A stretch of 64,000 nucleotides of DNA from Enterococcus innesii (GTDB lineage: Bacteria > Bacillota > Bacilli > Lactobacillales > Enterococcaceae), in NCBI GenBank assembly GCA_018982785.1, contig JAHHEN010000002.1:439001-503000 (forward strand), written 5' to 3'. Both the position numbers and the translations under genes were made by a program. Below, one piece after another: positions 1 to 6,897 of the stretch. The notes beneath the pieces are model-generated. The model had not been told where the DNA came from, ran no database searches, and saw only the letters and a program-made list of their open reading frames with translations. The first letter of the stretch is position 1; the number at the start of each line of letters is the position of its first letter.

Positions 1-2
1 TG

Positions 3-689
3 ATTCAGCTCCTGATTGACCGCAACGTTGATGCGTTGATCATCGCCCTTTCAACCGAATCCTACGCGGATGAGGTACAAACCAAAGAACGATTGAAGAA
101 TCTTTCGGTTCCAATCGTTTTGGTTGATAGAGGAATAGATAACTTTGAGGTCGATCAAGTCTTTTATAATAATCGGCATGGGGGATATATTGCTACCAGT
201 GAGCTAATAAAAAAAGGACACAAAAAGATCGGCACGATGATGAACCCTGATAAAAATATCAATTGTGTGTATCGATACCAAGGCTATTTAGATGCGCTGA
301 AGGAATTCAATCTCCAACGAAAAGACAGTTGGCATGTGGTAACAAAGTTCCAATTTGAAGACGCCTATGAAAAAGCAGACATTCTCTTAAAAAACCGAGA
401 TGTAACCGGCATTGTTGCTGGCAACGACTTGATTGCATTGGGAATTATGAAGCGTGCCAAAGAACTAGGAATCAAGGTTCCAGAGGATGTTTCGATCGTA
501 GGATACGACAATCTTGTTTTGAATGATCTTTTAGAAGTATCTCTAACGTCTGTGGAACAAGATGTAAATGATTTAGGTGAAAAAACGGTTCTTGCCTTGA
601 TGAATGCAATCAGCGGACAGAAGCCACGTTACGTCCAATTGACACCTAGATTGATAAAAAAGAACAGTGTGACTGAAAGAGTTTCCTAG
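3..689 (+). CDS. LacI-family transcriptional regulator, C-terminal part (cut by window start)
   Basis: The frame is open to the left edge, so only the ligand-binding part is present; the N-terminal helix-turn-helix lies outside the window. The visible 228 or so residues have the periplasmic-binding-protein fold pattern of LacI/GalR regulators: a 'DALIIAL' strand, an 'IVLVDRG' strand, the 'GHKKIG' hinge, 'TGIVAGNDLIALGIMKRAKELGIKVPEDVSIVGYDN' style segments near the end and 'LTSVEQD' after it. It ends just before a strong terminator and a promoter with two GATAAAACG-type palindromes in front of a nucleoside hydrolase operon, so it is probably the local repressor of that operon, with ribose or a nucleoside as inducer (inference). 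Family sure, ligand unknown. Confidence 0.9.
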   Translation: MQLLIDRNVDALIIALSTESYADEVQTKERLKNLSVPIVLVDRGIDNFEVDQVFYNNRHGGYIATSELIKKGHKKIGTMMNPDKNINCVYRYQGYLDALKEFNLQRKDSWHVVTKFQFEDAYEKADILLKNRDVTGIVAGNDLIALGIMKRAKELGIKVPEDVSIVGYDNLVLNDLLEVSLTSVEQDVNDLGEKTVLALMNAISGQKPRYVQLTPRLIKKNSVTERVS

Positions 690-705
690 AGAAACTCTTT
701 TTTTA
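676..705 (+). terminator. Intrinsic terminator of the LacI gene
   Basis: AGAGTTTC (678-685) pairs with GAAACTCT (691-698) across a 5-base loop and is followed by a run of seven T. The stem overlaps the stop codon of the regulator gene. Confidence 0.8.
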
Positions 706-708
706 CTA

Positions 709-737
709 TTGACAGCGCTTTAAAACGATGCTATTCT
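709..737 (+). promoter_or_regulatory. Sigma-A promoter of the nucleoside operon with overlapping cre-like site
   Basis: TTGACA (709-714), 17-base spacer, TATTCT (732-737). TGACAGCGCTTTAA at 710-723 matches the CcpA cre consensus TGWNANCGNTNWCA at 13 of 14 positions and overlaps the -35 box, which would give glucose repression. Confidence 0.7.
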
Positions 738-751
738 TTGTGTGAACATTA

Positions 752-767
752 GATAAAACGCTTTATC
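752..767. promoter_or_regulatory. Operator O1, LacI-type palindrome
   Basis: GATAAAACGCTTTATC is a near-perfect palindrome (one mismatched pair) with the central CG of LacI-family sites, just downstream of the predicted transcription start. It is almost identical to the perfect copy 41 bases further on. Confidence 0.65.
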
Positions 768-792
768 AGATGTTCACTTTTTTTAGAAAAAT

Positions 793-808
793 GATAAAAC
801 GTTTTATC
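793..808. promoter_or_regulatory. Operator O2, perfect LacI-type palindrome
   Basis: GATAAAACGTTTTATC is a perfect 16-base palindrome lying 41 bases after O1, about four helical turns, so both sites face the same side of the DNA. It sits in the leader between promoter and ribosome binding site of the nucleoside hydrolase gene. Confidence 0.7.
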
Positions 809-829
809 AAAGGTGAGAGGAGAATACGT

Positions 830-1750
830 ATGTCAAAAAAAGAAGTCATTATTGATACGGATCCGGGGATCGATGATGCAGTTGCGTTGGGAATTGCTCT
901 ATTTAGTGAAGTCTTGGAGGTCAAGTTGATCACGACAGTGGCCGGAAATGTTGGTATTGAACATGTCACCAATAATTTACTGAAACTGCTTTCCTTTTGG
1001 AATTTGTCGATTCCAGCAGCACAAGGTGCATCTCAGCCACTAACGCGAGCAGTCAAAGATGCCAGCGATGTTCATGGGGTCACAGGAATGGCCGGCTATT
1101 CATTTCCAGAACCAGATCGTTCATTGCTGCTGGAAACTTCAGCTGTGGAAGCGATGTATCAAACGATCAAAAAGAATAAAGAAAAAATCACAATTGTCGC
1201 ATTAGGTCCTCTAACGAATATTGCTCTTTTGCTTAAGATTTATCCAGAAGTCAAAGAAAAAATCGATGAGATCGTTTTAATGGGCGGAGCCTTAGGTAGA
1301 GGAAACTTTGGTGTATTGTCAGAGTTCAATATTGCGATTGACCCCGAGGCTGCAACGATTGTTTTTGAGAGCGGCTTACCACTTTCTGTAGCACCATTAG
1401 ATGTGGGCGCCAAAGCGCTTGTTTACCCAGAAGACAGCGCAAAAATCAAAGAAATGAATCAAACCGGAGATATGATGGTTCAATTATTCAAAAAATATCG
1501 TGGTGGCAGTTTTGGCACGGGGCTGAAAATGTATGACAGTTGCGCGATCGCTTATCTTTTGTGTCCAGAGATGTTCACTGTTCAAGAGACTTTTGTTGCG
1601 ATCGAAACACAAGGAGCCTACACAGCAGGTGCGACAATTGTCGATCTCAACAATCGTCTGAAGCAGAAAAACAATTGCCGTGTTTGTGTCGATATCGATG
1701 AAGCGCTCTTTAAAGAATGGTTTTTACAGGCAATCAGCAAGTGTAAATAG
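830..1750 (+). CDS. Inosine-uridine-preferring nucleoside hydrolase family protein
   Basis: Cytoplasmic N-ribohydrolase that would split nucleosides into free base and ribose. The N-terminal calcium-binding signature DTDPGIDDA is at residues 9-17, and an 'MGGALGRGN' loop and a C-terminal 'MYDSCAIAYL' segment correspond to other active-site blocks; the length of 306 residues is normal for the family. The start is the ATG at 830 with an AGGAG-type site upstream; a longer reading frame from 770 would run through the second operator and is not needed. It is first in an operon with a transporter, a GNAT and ribokinase, so the ribose released is probably phosphorylated by the last gene. Base preference (purine or pyrimidine) cannot be told from sequence alone. 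Confidence 0.92.
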   Translation: MSKKEVIIDTDPGIDDAVALGIALFSEVLEVKLITTVAGNVGIEHVTNNLLKLLSFWNLSIPAAQGASQPLTRAVKDASDVHGVTGMAGYSFPEPDRSLLLETSAVEAMYQTIKKNKEKITIVALGPLTNIALLLKIYPEVKEKIDEIVLMGGALGRGNFGVLSEFNIAIDPEAATIVFESGLPLSVAPLDVGAKALVYPEDSAKIKEMNQTGDMMVQLFKKYRGGSFGTGLKMYDSCAIAYLLCPEMFTVQETFVAIETQGAYTAGATIVDLNNRLKQKNNCRVCVDIDEALFKEWFLQAISKCK

Positions 1751-1762
1751 GAGGGGAAAGAA

Positions 1763-3133
1763 ATGATAGAAGCGATTTTAGTACTCGTTGTTTTGGGGAT
1801 CGTCGGATATTTTATTATTAAGAGTTATAATCCAGCATTGATTTTGATTATTGGGGCACTTGTCTTGCTTTGTGCATCCGTTGCTTTAGGAAATCCGCTT
1901 TACCCAGAAGGCGAAGGGACTGGCTTGGCCTTATTCGATATTTTTTTAAAGCTTAAAGATACGATCATCTCTCAAGTAAGTTCTGCTGGTCTAGTGATCA
2001 TGATCTTATTCGGATATTCAGGTTATATGAATCTCATTGGTGCCAATCAAAAAGCTGTCAATATCCTGGTTCAGCCAATGACCAAAATCAAGTCTAAGGC
2101 ATTATTTATTCCGATCGTTTTCTTATTAGGGAATTTGATGTCGTTAGTCGTCCCAAGTGCATCTAGTTTGGCAATAATTTTGATGGCAATCCTTTATCCA
2201 CTGCTTCAAGGGATTGGTATCTCTTCCTTAACAGCAGCCGGAGTTATCGCAATGACTGCCACGATCATGCCGACGCCATTAGGTGCGGATAATGTGATTG
2301 CGGCTCAGACATTGAATTACAACATCTTAACTTATGTTCTGTACCATGCGAAAATTTCCATCCCAACATTGCTGATCATGGCCATTGTTCATTACTTTTG
2401 GCAAACGTATTGTGACAAAAAAGAAGGCAAAGATGCCTTTGTAGAACTAAAAGAAATTGAAAGTAAGTCAGAAGAAACGGCTGTTCCTGGATTTTATGCA
2501 ATTTTACCACTCCTTCCTTTGGTGTTGATCATTATCGTTGGTATAATCGGTATATTCAAAGAAGGTGTAACAATGGATATTTTCGTCCTAACGATGATTT
2601 CCTTTTTTGTCGCATTACTGATTGAATGTTTGAGAAAGAAATCTTTCAAAATCGCGCAAGAAAGTGCAGTGGAACTATTCAAAGGAATGGGACAAGGGTT
2701 TAGTCAAGTAGTCATGTTGGTTGTGGGTGGATCATTATTTACCACAGCTATCCAAAGCTTAGGAGTGATTGATTCACTAATGAGTGCGGTAGAAAATTCT
2801 CAATCTGCTGGCGTGTTAACGGCATTGATATTCAGCGGCGCAACCGCATTGTTCGGTATTTTGAGTGGCGGAGGATTGGCGATGTTTTACGCTGTGATTG
2901 AACTGATTCCCGATATTGCCGCTAAAGCGGGTATTGACGGGATTTTAATCGCCTTGCCAATGCAGATGATCGCCAATCTTGGCAGAACGATCTCACCAGT
3001 TGCCGCTGTAATTATGATTGTGTCTTCTTCAATCGACGTCAGCCCTGTTCGGTTACTGAAACGAACCAGCGTTCCAACGATCGTTGGGATTATAGCAGTG
3101 GTCATTTTGTCGTTGGTATTGCTCCCTTACTAG
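1763..3133 (+). CDS. DcuC-family membrane transporter, probable nucleoside-operon importer
   Basis: A 456-residue polytopic membrane protein with about 12 hydrophobic segments. It resembles the DcuC anaerobic C4-dicarboxylate carrier family along its whole length: 'GANQKAV' after the second helix, 'SLVVPSASSLAIILMA', 'HYFWQTYCDKKE' in the central loop, 'PFYA/MFYAVIELIP' and the C-terminal 'NLGRTISPVAAVI...KRTSVP' block. A good AGGAGG site lies 7 bases upstream. Family membership is clear, but the context (nucleoside hydrolase before it, ribokinase after it) argues that the substrate is a nucleoside or ribose-like compound, not dicarboxylate; this is inference. Confidence 0.82.
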   Translation: MIEAILVLVVLGIVGYFIIKSYNPALILIIGALVLLCASVALGNPLYPEGEGTGLALFDIFLKLKDTIISQVSSAGLVIMILFGYSGYMNLIGANQKAVNILVQPMTKIKSKALFIPIVFLLGNLMSLVVPSASSLAIILMAILYPLLQGIGISSLTAAGVIAMTATIMPTPLGADNVIAAQTLNYNILTYVLYHAKISIPTLLIMAIVHYFWQTYCDKKEGKDAFVELKEIESKSEETAVPGFYAILPLLPLVLIIIVGIIGIFKEGVTMDIFVLTMISFFVALLIECLRKKSFKIAQESAVELFKGMGQGFSQVVMLVVGGSLFTTAIQSLGVIDSLMSAVENSQSAGVLTALIFSGATALFGILSGGGLAMFYAVIELIPDIAAKAGIDGILIALPMQMIANLGRTISPVAAVIMIVSSSIDVSPVRLLKRTSVPTIVGIIAVVILSLVLLPY

Positions 3134-3137
3134 AGTC

Positions 3138-3632
3138 ATGAATGAACTTCAAAGGGCGTCACGGCAAGAATTAGCAGAGATTTTTCAACTGTTCATCGAA
3201 GCAAAGCAGCAGATGAATAGAAGGAAAATCTACCAGTGGACTGATACTTATCCCTCCCTAGAAATCTTAGCGAAGGATATCGAGAAAAAGGAACTGTTGG
3301 TGTTGAAGGATGAAAATAAAAACATTGTAAGTGTCGGTGTTTTGTCAGTTGACTCATTGTCAAATTGTAGCAAAGAATATCATGGGATAAGAACGATTCA
3401 GCGACTCGTTGCGAGACCATCTCAAGCGGGGCAAGGCTTTGGCCGCCAGTGGATCAGAAGCTGTTTGGAACAACAGTGTGATGAAGGGGAAACACTTCTT
3501 TCAATCACAAATCATACCAATCTGCCCATGCAGCGATTATTTGTAAAAACAGGGTTTTTAAAGGTTGGTGAAACGACCATTGAGGGTCGGGAAGCCTTTG
3601 GTCCTTTTTATATATTCAAGAGAAATAGGTGA
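3138..3632 (+). CDS. GNAT family N-acetyltransferase
   Basis: 164 residues with the GNAT acetyl-CoA core: a 'IRTIQRLVARPSQAGQGFGRQWIRS' stretch, matching the V-x-P-x-x-[RQ]-G-x-G-[RK] phosphate-binding loop, and a C-terminal 'MQRLFVKTGFLKVGE' helix-strand. It starts 5 bases after the transporter stop and ends 4 bases before the ribokinase start, so it is part of the nucleoside operon, yet acetylation has no obvious role there. Substrate unknown. Confidence 0.85.
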   Translation: MNELQRASRQELAEIFQLFIEAKQQMNRRKIYQWTDTYPSLEILAKDIEKKELLVLKDENKNIVSVGVLSVDSLSNCSKEYHGIRTIQRLVARPSQAGQGFGRQWIRSCLEQQCDEGETLLSITNHTNLPMQRLFVKTGFLKVGETTIEGREAFGPFYIFKRNR

Positions 3633-3636
3633 TTTT

Positions 3637-4566
3637 TTGAGTAAGATAACGATTTTAGGTAGTGTGAACATGGATATCGTGATCACGACAACACGAATGC
3701 CGAGGATCGGCGAAACGATCATTGGGGAGCAAATTGATTATTTTGTCGGGGGCAAAGGAGCAAATCAAGCAGTGGCAGCTTCTCGTTACGGTGCATCAAC
3801 AAAATTTTTAGGGAAAATCGGGGAAGATACTTTTGGGGAAAAGGTTCTTCAGCACCTCAGCAGAGAAGCTCTCGATTTATCGGCTGTTTCCCGTGAAAAA
3901 AATATGTTCACAGGAATTGCGAGTATTTTTAAATTAGCAGAGGATAATTGTATCACTGTCGTCCCCGGTGCGAATGGACTGATCGATGAAGCCTACGTTC
4001 AGCAAACAATCAGTGAACTTTCACAAGGGGATATCTTACTTACTCAACTGGAAATTCCTGTGGAAACAATCAAACAAGCATTGATTCTTGCCAAGAAAAA
4101 AGGAGTTCTAACGATTTTGAATCCTGCTCCTTACAATGAAATCGTACCGGAACTCCTGCCGTATATTGATATTTTGACACCAAATGAAACGGAATTTGCC
4201 GCTTTGATCGGTAAAGAGGCCATTTTGGAAGACGAAATTGAGCAGGTCATTGCTGATTGGCAAAAAAAATATGCCACGCGAATCGTTGTCACACGAGGAA
4301 GCAAAGGGGTAACATTTGTAGAAAAGTCACAAGTTGTGACGATTCCATCGAACAAAGTTTCAGTTGTAGACACTACCGGTGCGGGGGATACCTTTAATGG
4401 CATCTTGGCAGCAGCTTTAGGGGAAGGAGCCGATTTTTATGAAGCCGTTTGTATGGCGAATAATGGAGCTAGTCTGTCCGTTCAAAAGCTGGGGGCTCAA
4501 ACAGGAATGCCACTAAAAAGTGAAATAGAAGAGTTTATGAAGCAGCAGGTTGATTCATTTACCTGA
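3637..4566 (+). CDS. rbsK: Ribokinase (PfkB family)
   Basis: Phosphorylates ribose with ATP to ribose 5-phosphate. The 309-residue protein has both PfkB signatures: 'GGKGANQAVAASRYG' near residue 40 and 'VDTTGAGDTFNG' near residue 250, where the Asp of GAGD is the catalytic base; 'NPAP' and 'TPNETE' motifs are also typical. The chosen start is the TTG at 3637 (protein LSKITILGSVNMD...), with AGGTGA upstream; a longer frame would run deep into the GNAT gene. It ends the operon and uses the ribose liberated by the nucleoside hydrolase. Confidence 0.92.
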   Translation: MSKITILGSVNMDIVITTTRMPRIGETIIGEQIDYFVGGKGANQAVAASRYGASTKFLGKIGEDTFGEKVLQHLSREALDLSAVSREKNMFTGIASIFKLAEDNCITVVPGANGLIDEAYVQQTISELSQGDILLTQLEIPVETIKQALILAKKKGVLTILNPAPYNEIVPELLPYIDILTPNETEFAALIGKEAILEDEIEQVIADWQKKYATRIVVTRGSKGVTFVEKSQVVTIPSNKVSVVDTTGAGDTFNGILAAALGEGADFYEAVCMANNGASLSVQKLGAQTGMPLKSEIEEFMKQQVDSFT

Positions 4567-4602
4567 AAGACTATGTACAATTAGCAAACGACTATTCCTG
4601 AA

Positions 4603-4644
4603 AAAAGGCATCTGCGCCTCTAAAAAGAAGCGCAGATGCCTTTT
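4603..4644. terminator. Bidirectional terminator between ribokinase and amidohydrolase
   Basis: A perfect 15-base stem, AAAAGGCATCTGCGC (4603-4617) with its complement at 4630-4644, separates two converging genes. A and T tracts on both sides let it work in both directions. Confidence 0.85.
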
Positions 4645-4657
4645 ATATAGGTAAGAT

Positions 4658-5872
4658 TTATGCGGTGAAAACAACTGTTCCTTGATAAAAGCTTTTGCTG
4701 ACGAAGCCTTTACGGGCAACGAATTCTGCCGTACAAGTAGCTGGTGTCAGTAAGAAATCAGCCGAATCACCAACCTTAGGCCATTGCTGCGCACCGTTTT
4801 TATCCAATGGGACTTTGCCATCCGTGACTAAACCTAATGCTTGCGTCAAGTCTTCCTGACTTTTGACGGCAAAAATCTCTAAATAGCGGGCCAGTTTTTC
4901 TTGTAAAGAACCATCTCCTAGAGAAGACCAAGAATCATAGACGTTGTCGCAACCAATATGAACAGCAACGCCATAGCTTTGCAATTCCTTAAGCGGTGGA
5001 ATCGTGCCAGGGCTGATGGGAATACTTGAAATGATGTGGATCTCTAAATCTGCTAAGGCTTGAAAGACTTCTTTGCGTTCTGTGCCTTCAAAGTCATTTA
5101 GACCAAAGGCGTGACTGATCGCCACATTTCCTTGTATATTGAATTCCTTCGTCAAACGAATCATTTCTTTGACGGTCGCTCTGCCAGCTTCTTGCCGATC
5201 GTGAAGATGGAGGTCAATCCCGACATGTCCTTTTTGAGCAAGTTCAAAAGTTGTCCGTAAGGAAGCCTGGTAATCTTGATCGAGTGTATAAGGATCAACA
5301 CCGCCAATAAAAGATGCTTTGCCCGTTGCTAAGGCTTCTTCAATCAAAGAAGCAGCATTTGAGCGCAATAAGCCATGTTGTGGGAATAAGACCAACTCCG
5401 AGCCAAAAGGTTGTTCGGCAACTAATTCGGTAATCGCATCAAAATAACGCAGCTGAGTCATTGGTTCAATATCAATATGTGAGCGGAACATCACCGCACC
5501 ATGAGGCAGTTCTAAATCGATCAGCGCTTGTCCGCGTTCTTTGATCGATAACGGCAAGGCATCTAATTGGGGAATCTCAGTTTCAAATCGTTCCACCAAG
5601 CTAGCTGCCGGCGTTACTGGACGCCAAGGAGTACCTAATTTACTTTTGTCCAAATGACAATGTTTTTCGATCAATCCTGGCAACAATAACTGATTTCCCC
5701 CATCAATGATCGTCGCTTCGCTTGATGCCTGCCATTCGGTCATCGGCACGATCTCCGCTATTTTTCCATCATTGATCCCGATTGCTGTATTTTCTGTTTT
5801 GGTTCCATAAGACCAATCGCCTTCTTTTAAATAACTCGTCTCAAGTTGTACATTTGTAAGCCATAAATCCAA
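4658..5872 (-). CDS. Amidohydrolase family protein (cytosine deaminase-like)
   Basis: 404 residues with the layout of the amidohydrolase superfamily: an N-terminal beta-sandwich piece, 'LLPGLIEKHCHLDKSKLG' carrying the first metal-binding HxH, 'HIDIE', 'GIDLHLHDRQ', 'ISHAFGL' and 'HIGCDNVYDSW' with the later His and Asp ligands. The spacing and the 'HCHLDKS' form resemble cytosine deaminase/CodA-like enzymes more than dihydroorotases. It faces the nucleoside operon across a shared terminator and could deaminate or hydrolyse a base, but the exact substrate cannot be called. Confidence 0.8.
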   Translation of the reverse strand: MDLWLTNVQLETSYLKEGDWSYGTKTENTAIGINDGKIAEIVPMTEWQASSEATIIDGGNQLLLPGLIEKHCHLDKSKLGTPWRPVTPAASLVERFETEIPQLDALPLSIKERGQALIDLELPHGAVMFRSHIDIEPMTQLRYFDAITELVAEQPFGSELVLFPQHGLLRSNAASLIEEALATGKASFIGGVDPYTLDQDYQASLRTTFELAQKGHVGIDLHLHDRQEAGRATVKEMIRLTKEFNIQGNVAISHAFGLNDFEGTERKEVFQALADLEIHIISSIPISPGTIPPLKELQSYGVAVHIGCDNVYDSWSSLGDGSLQEKLARYLEIFAVKSQEDLTQALGLVTDGKVPLDKNGAQQWPKVGDSADFLLTPATCTAEFVARKGFVSKSFYQGTVVFTA

Positions 5873-5956
5873 GAAATCGCCTTCTTTCGTATTTGCTTCA
5901 TGGTATCACAAGTAAAGCTGGTTCCCAACCAAATCGCTTGCAAAAAAACAGACAAT

Positions 5957-5970
5957 CTAAAACGTTTTAG
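5957..5970. promoter_or_regulatory. Perfect palindromic LacI-type operator upstream of the maltose-type operon
   Basis: CTAAAACGTTTTAG is a 14-base perfect palindrome with central CG. A near copy, CTAAAACGTTTTCT, occurs at 6803-6816 before the GH65 gene. The probable binder is the LacI regulator encoded at 14380-15405. Confidence 0.6.
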
Positions 5971-6022
5971 TGTTTACGCGATTTTCCATTAGAAAATCGG
6001 AAAAAATAAAAATTATTTTTTA

Positions 6023-6060
6023 TGAAAACGCTTGAATAGAGAAAAGATGTCTGGTAATAT
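6023..6060 (+). promoter_or_regulatory. Promoter of the maltose-type operon with cre-like element
   Basis: TTGAAT (6032-6037), 17 bases, TAATAT (6055-6060). TGAAAACGCTTGAA (6023-6036) matches the cre consensus at 12 of 14 positions and overlaps the -35 box. The first gene starts 42 bases after the -10 box. Confidence 0.65.
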
Positions 6061-6101
6061 GTGGATGTAACGAAAAGGTTTTCGAAAAGAGGGGGACAAA
6101 T

Positions 6102-6515
6102 ATGCTGTTACTAAGATTGCTAGCATTTTTGATTGATTGCATGATCATTTTTTTACCAAGTACCATGCTTAGCTATCTCCTAATGGTACCTGCTGGAGTA
6201 ACGATTGTCTTGCCACAACTTCTCTTTGTGGTCTACAACATGATTTGTTTGAGTAGTTTTGAGGGGAAAACGATTGGCAAACATTTTGCGAAACTCGTTG
6301 TTTTTACGAATCAACGTAATATATTAACTGTAGGAATGAGGGAAGTAGCAAAATTGCTCTACTTTTTACCAATGATCGGTTGGTTGTTTTTCACTGGTTC
6401 TTTCTTCCTCTATCTAGGTACGAAAAAAACGTTACACGAGATTTTAGGACAAAGTGTAGTGGGGTTCAATAAGAAACAGGGGAATGATCAGTATGAACGA
6501 AACCTCCTTCGATGA
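6102..6515 (+). CDS. RDD-family small membrane protein
   Basis: 137 residues with three hydrophobic segments. The first helix holds the conserved Arg5 and Asp12 of RDD proteins (RLLAFLIDC), and a 'GKTIGKHFAKLVV' loop, also typical of the family, follows the second segment. A GGGGG-type ribosome site precedes the ATG. First gene of the maltose-type operon; its reading frame overlaps the next gene by 23 bases. The role of RDD proteins is largely unknown; some have been linked to ion transport. Confidence 0.75.
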   Translation: MLLLRLLAFLIDCMIIFLPSTMLSYLLMVPAGVTIVLPQLLFVVYNMICLSSFEGKTIGKHFAKLVVFTNQRNILTVGMREVAKLLYFLPMIGWLFFTGSFFLYLGTKKTLHEILGQSVVGFNKKQGNDQYERNLLR

Positions 6516-6897
6516 GTTGTTAACAGGGAATCCTTTATTGGAGATCAATACACAAGCGCTACTTTTGCTAGTTATTTTTGCTTGGGCTAGTGCTAGTCTT
6601 ATTGCTTGGAAGTGGCGAAACGAATACCAAGCCGCAAAAATAATTAGAGATTATGCTTACTATGCGCCACTCCACTTGATCGTAGGATGGGTGTTTCTTA
6701 ACGCAGCAATTGTCCTAGTAATTGGTAGTTATTTCATGGGCTTGATTGTACTTTTGTTTCGGTCCAATAACTATTTTTTATTTAAAAAATTTTTGAAAGA
6801 AACTAAAACGTTTTCTGAAGAAATAGGAGGAAGAAATGGAGACAGCGATGCAGTATTTAAAAGAAGACCCTTGGAAAATTACGGAAAAGACCTTTGA
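6493..6897 (+). CDS. Small membrane protein of unknown function
   Basis: 134 residues with hydrophobic stretches near residues 20-40 and 55-90, then a charged tail. I do not recognise the family. The start at 6493 is preferred to the ATG at 6484 because AGGGG (6478-6482) lies 10 bases ahead of it. The reading frame runs 62 bases into the GH65 gene in another frame; the GH65 ribosome site and a CTAAAACG operator lie inside its coding sequence, so the last 25 or so residues (rich in K, E, R) may be poorly constrained. Its place between an RDD protein and a sugar phosphorylase suggests a membrane partner for the RDD protein, which is a guess. Confidence 0.55.
   Translation: MNETSFDELLTGNPLLEINTQALLLLVIFAWASASLIAWKWRNEYQAAKIIRDYAYYAPLHLIVGWVFLNAAIVLVIGSYFMGLIVLLFRSNNYFLFKKFLKETKTFSEEIGGRNGDSDAVFKRRPLENYGKDL
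6803..6816. promoter_or_regulatory. Second copy of the CTAAAACG operator, in front of the GH65 gene
   Basis: CTAAAACGTTTTCT shares 12 of 14 bases with the perfect palindrome at 5957-5970. It lies inside the upstream small membrane protein gene, 20 bases before the GH65 start, where a bound repressor could block transcription elongation or an internal promoter. Confidence 0.5.

Noticed and set aside
770-829. 20-codon N-terminal extension of the nucleoside hydrolase
   Set aside because: It would run through the second operator and lacks a ribosome site; the ATG at 830 has one and matches the family start.
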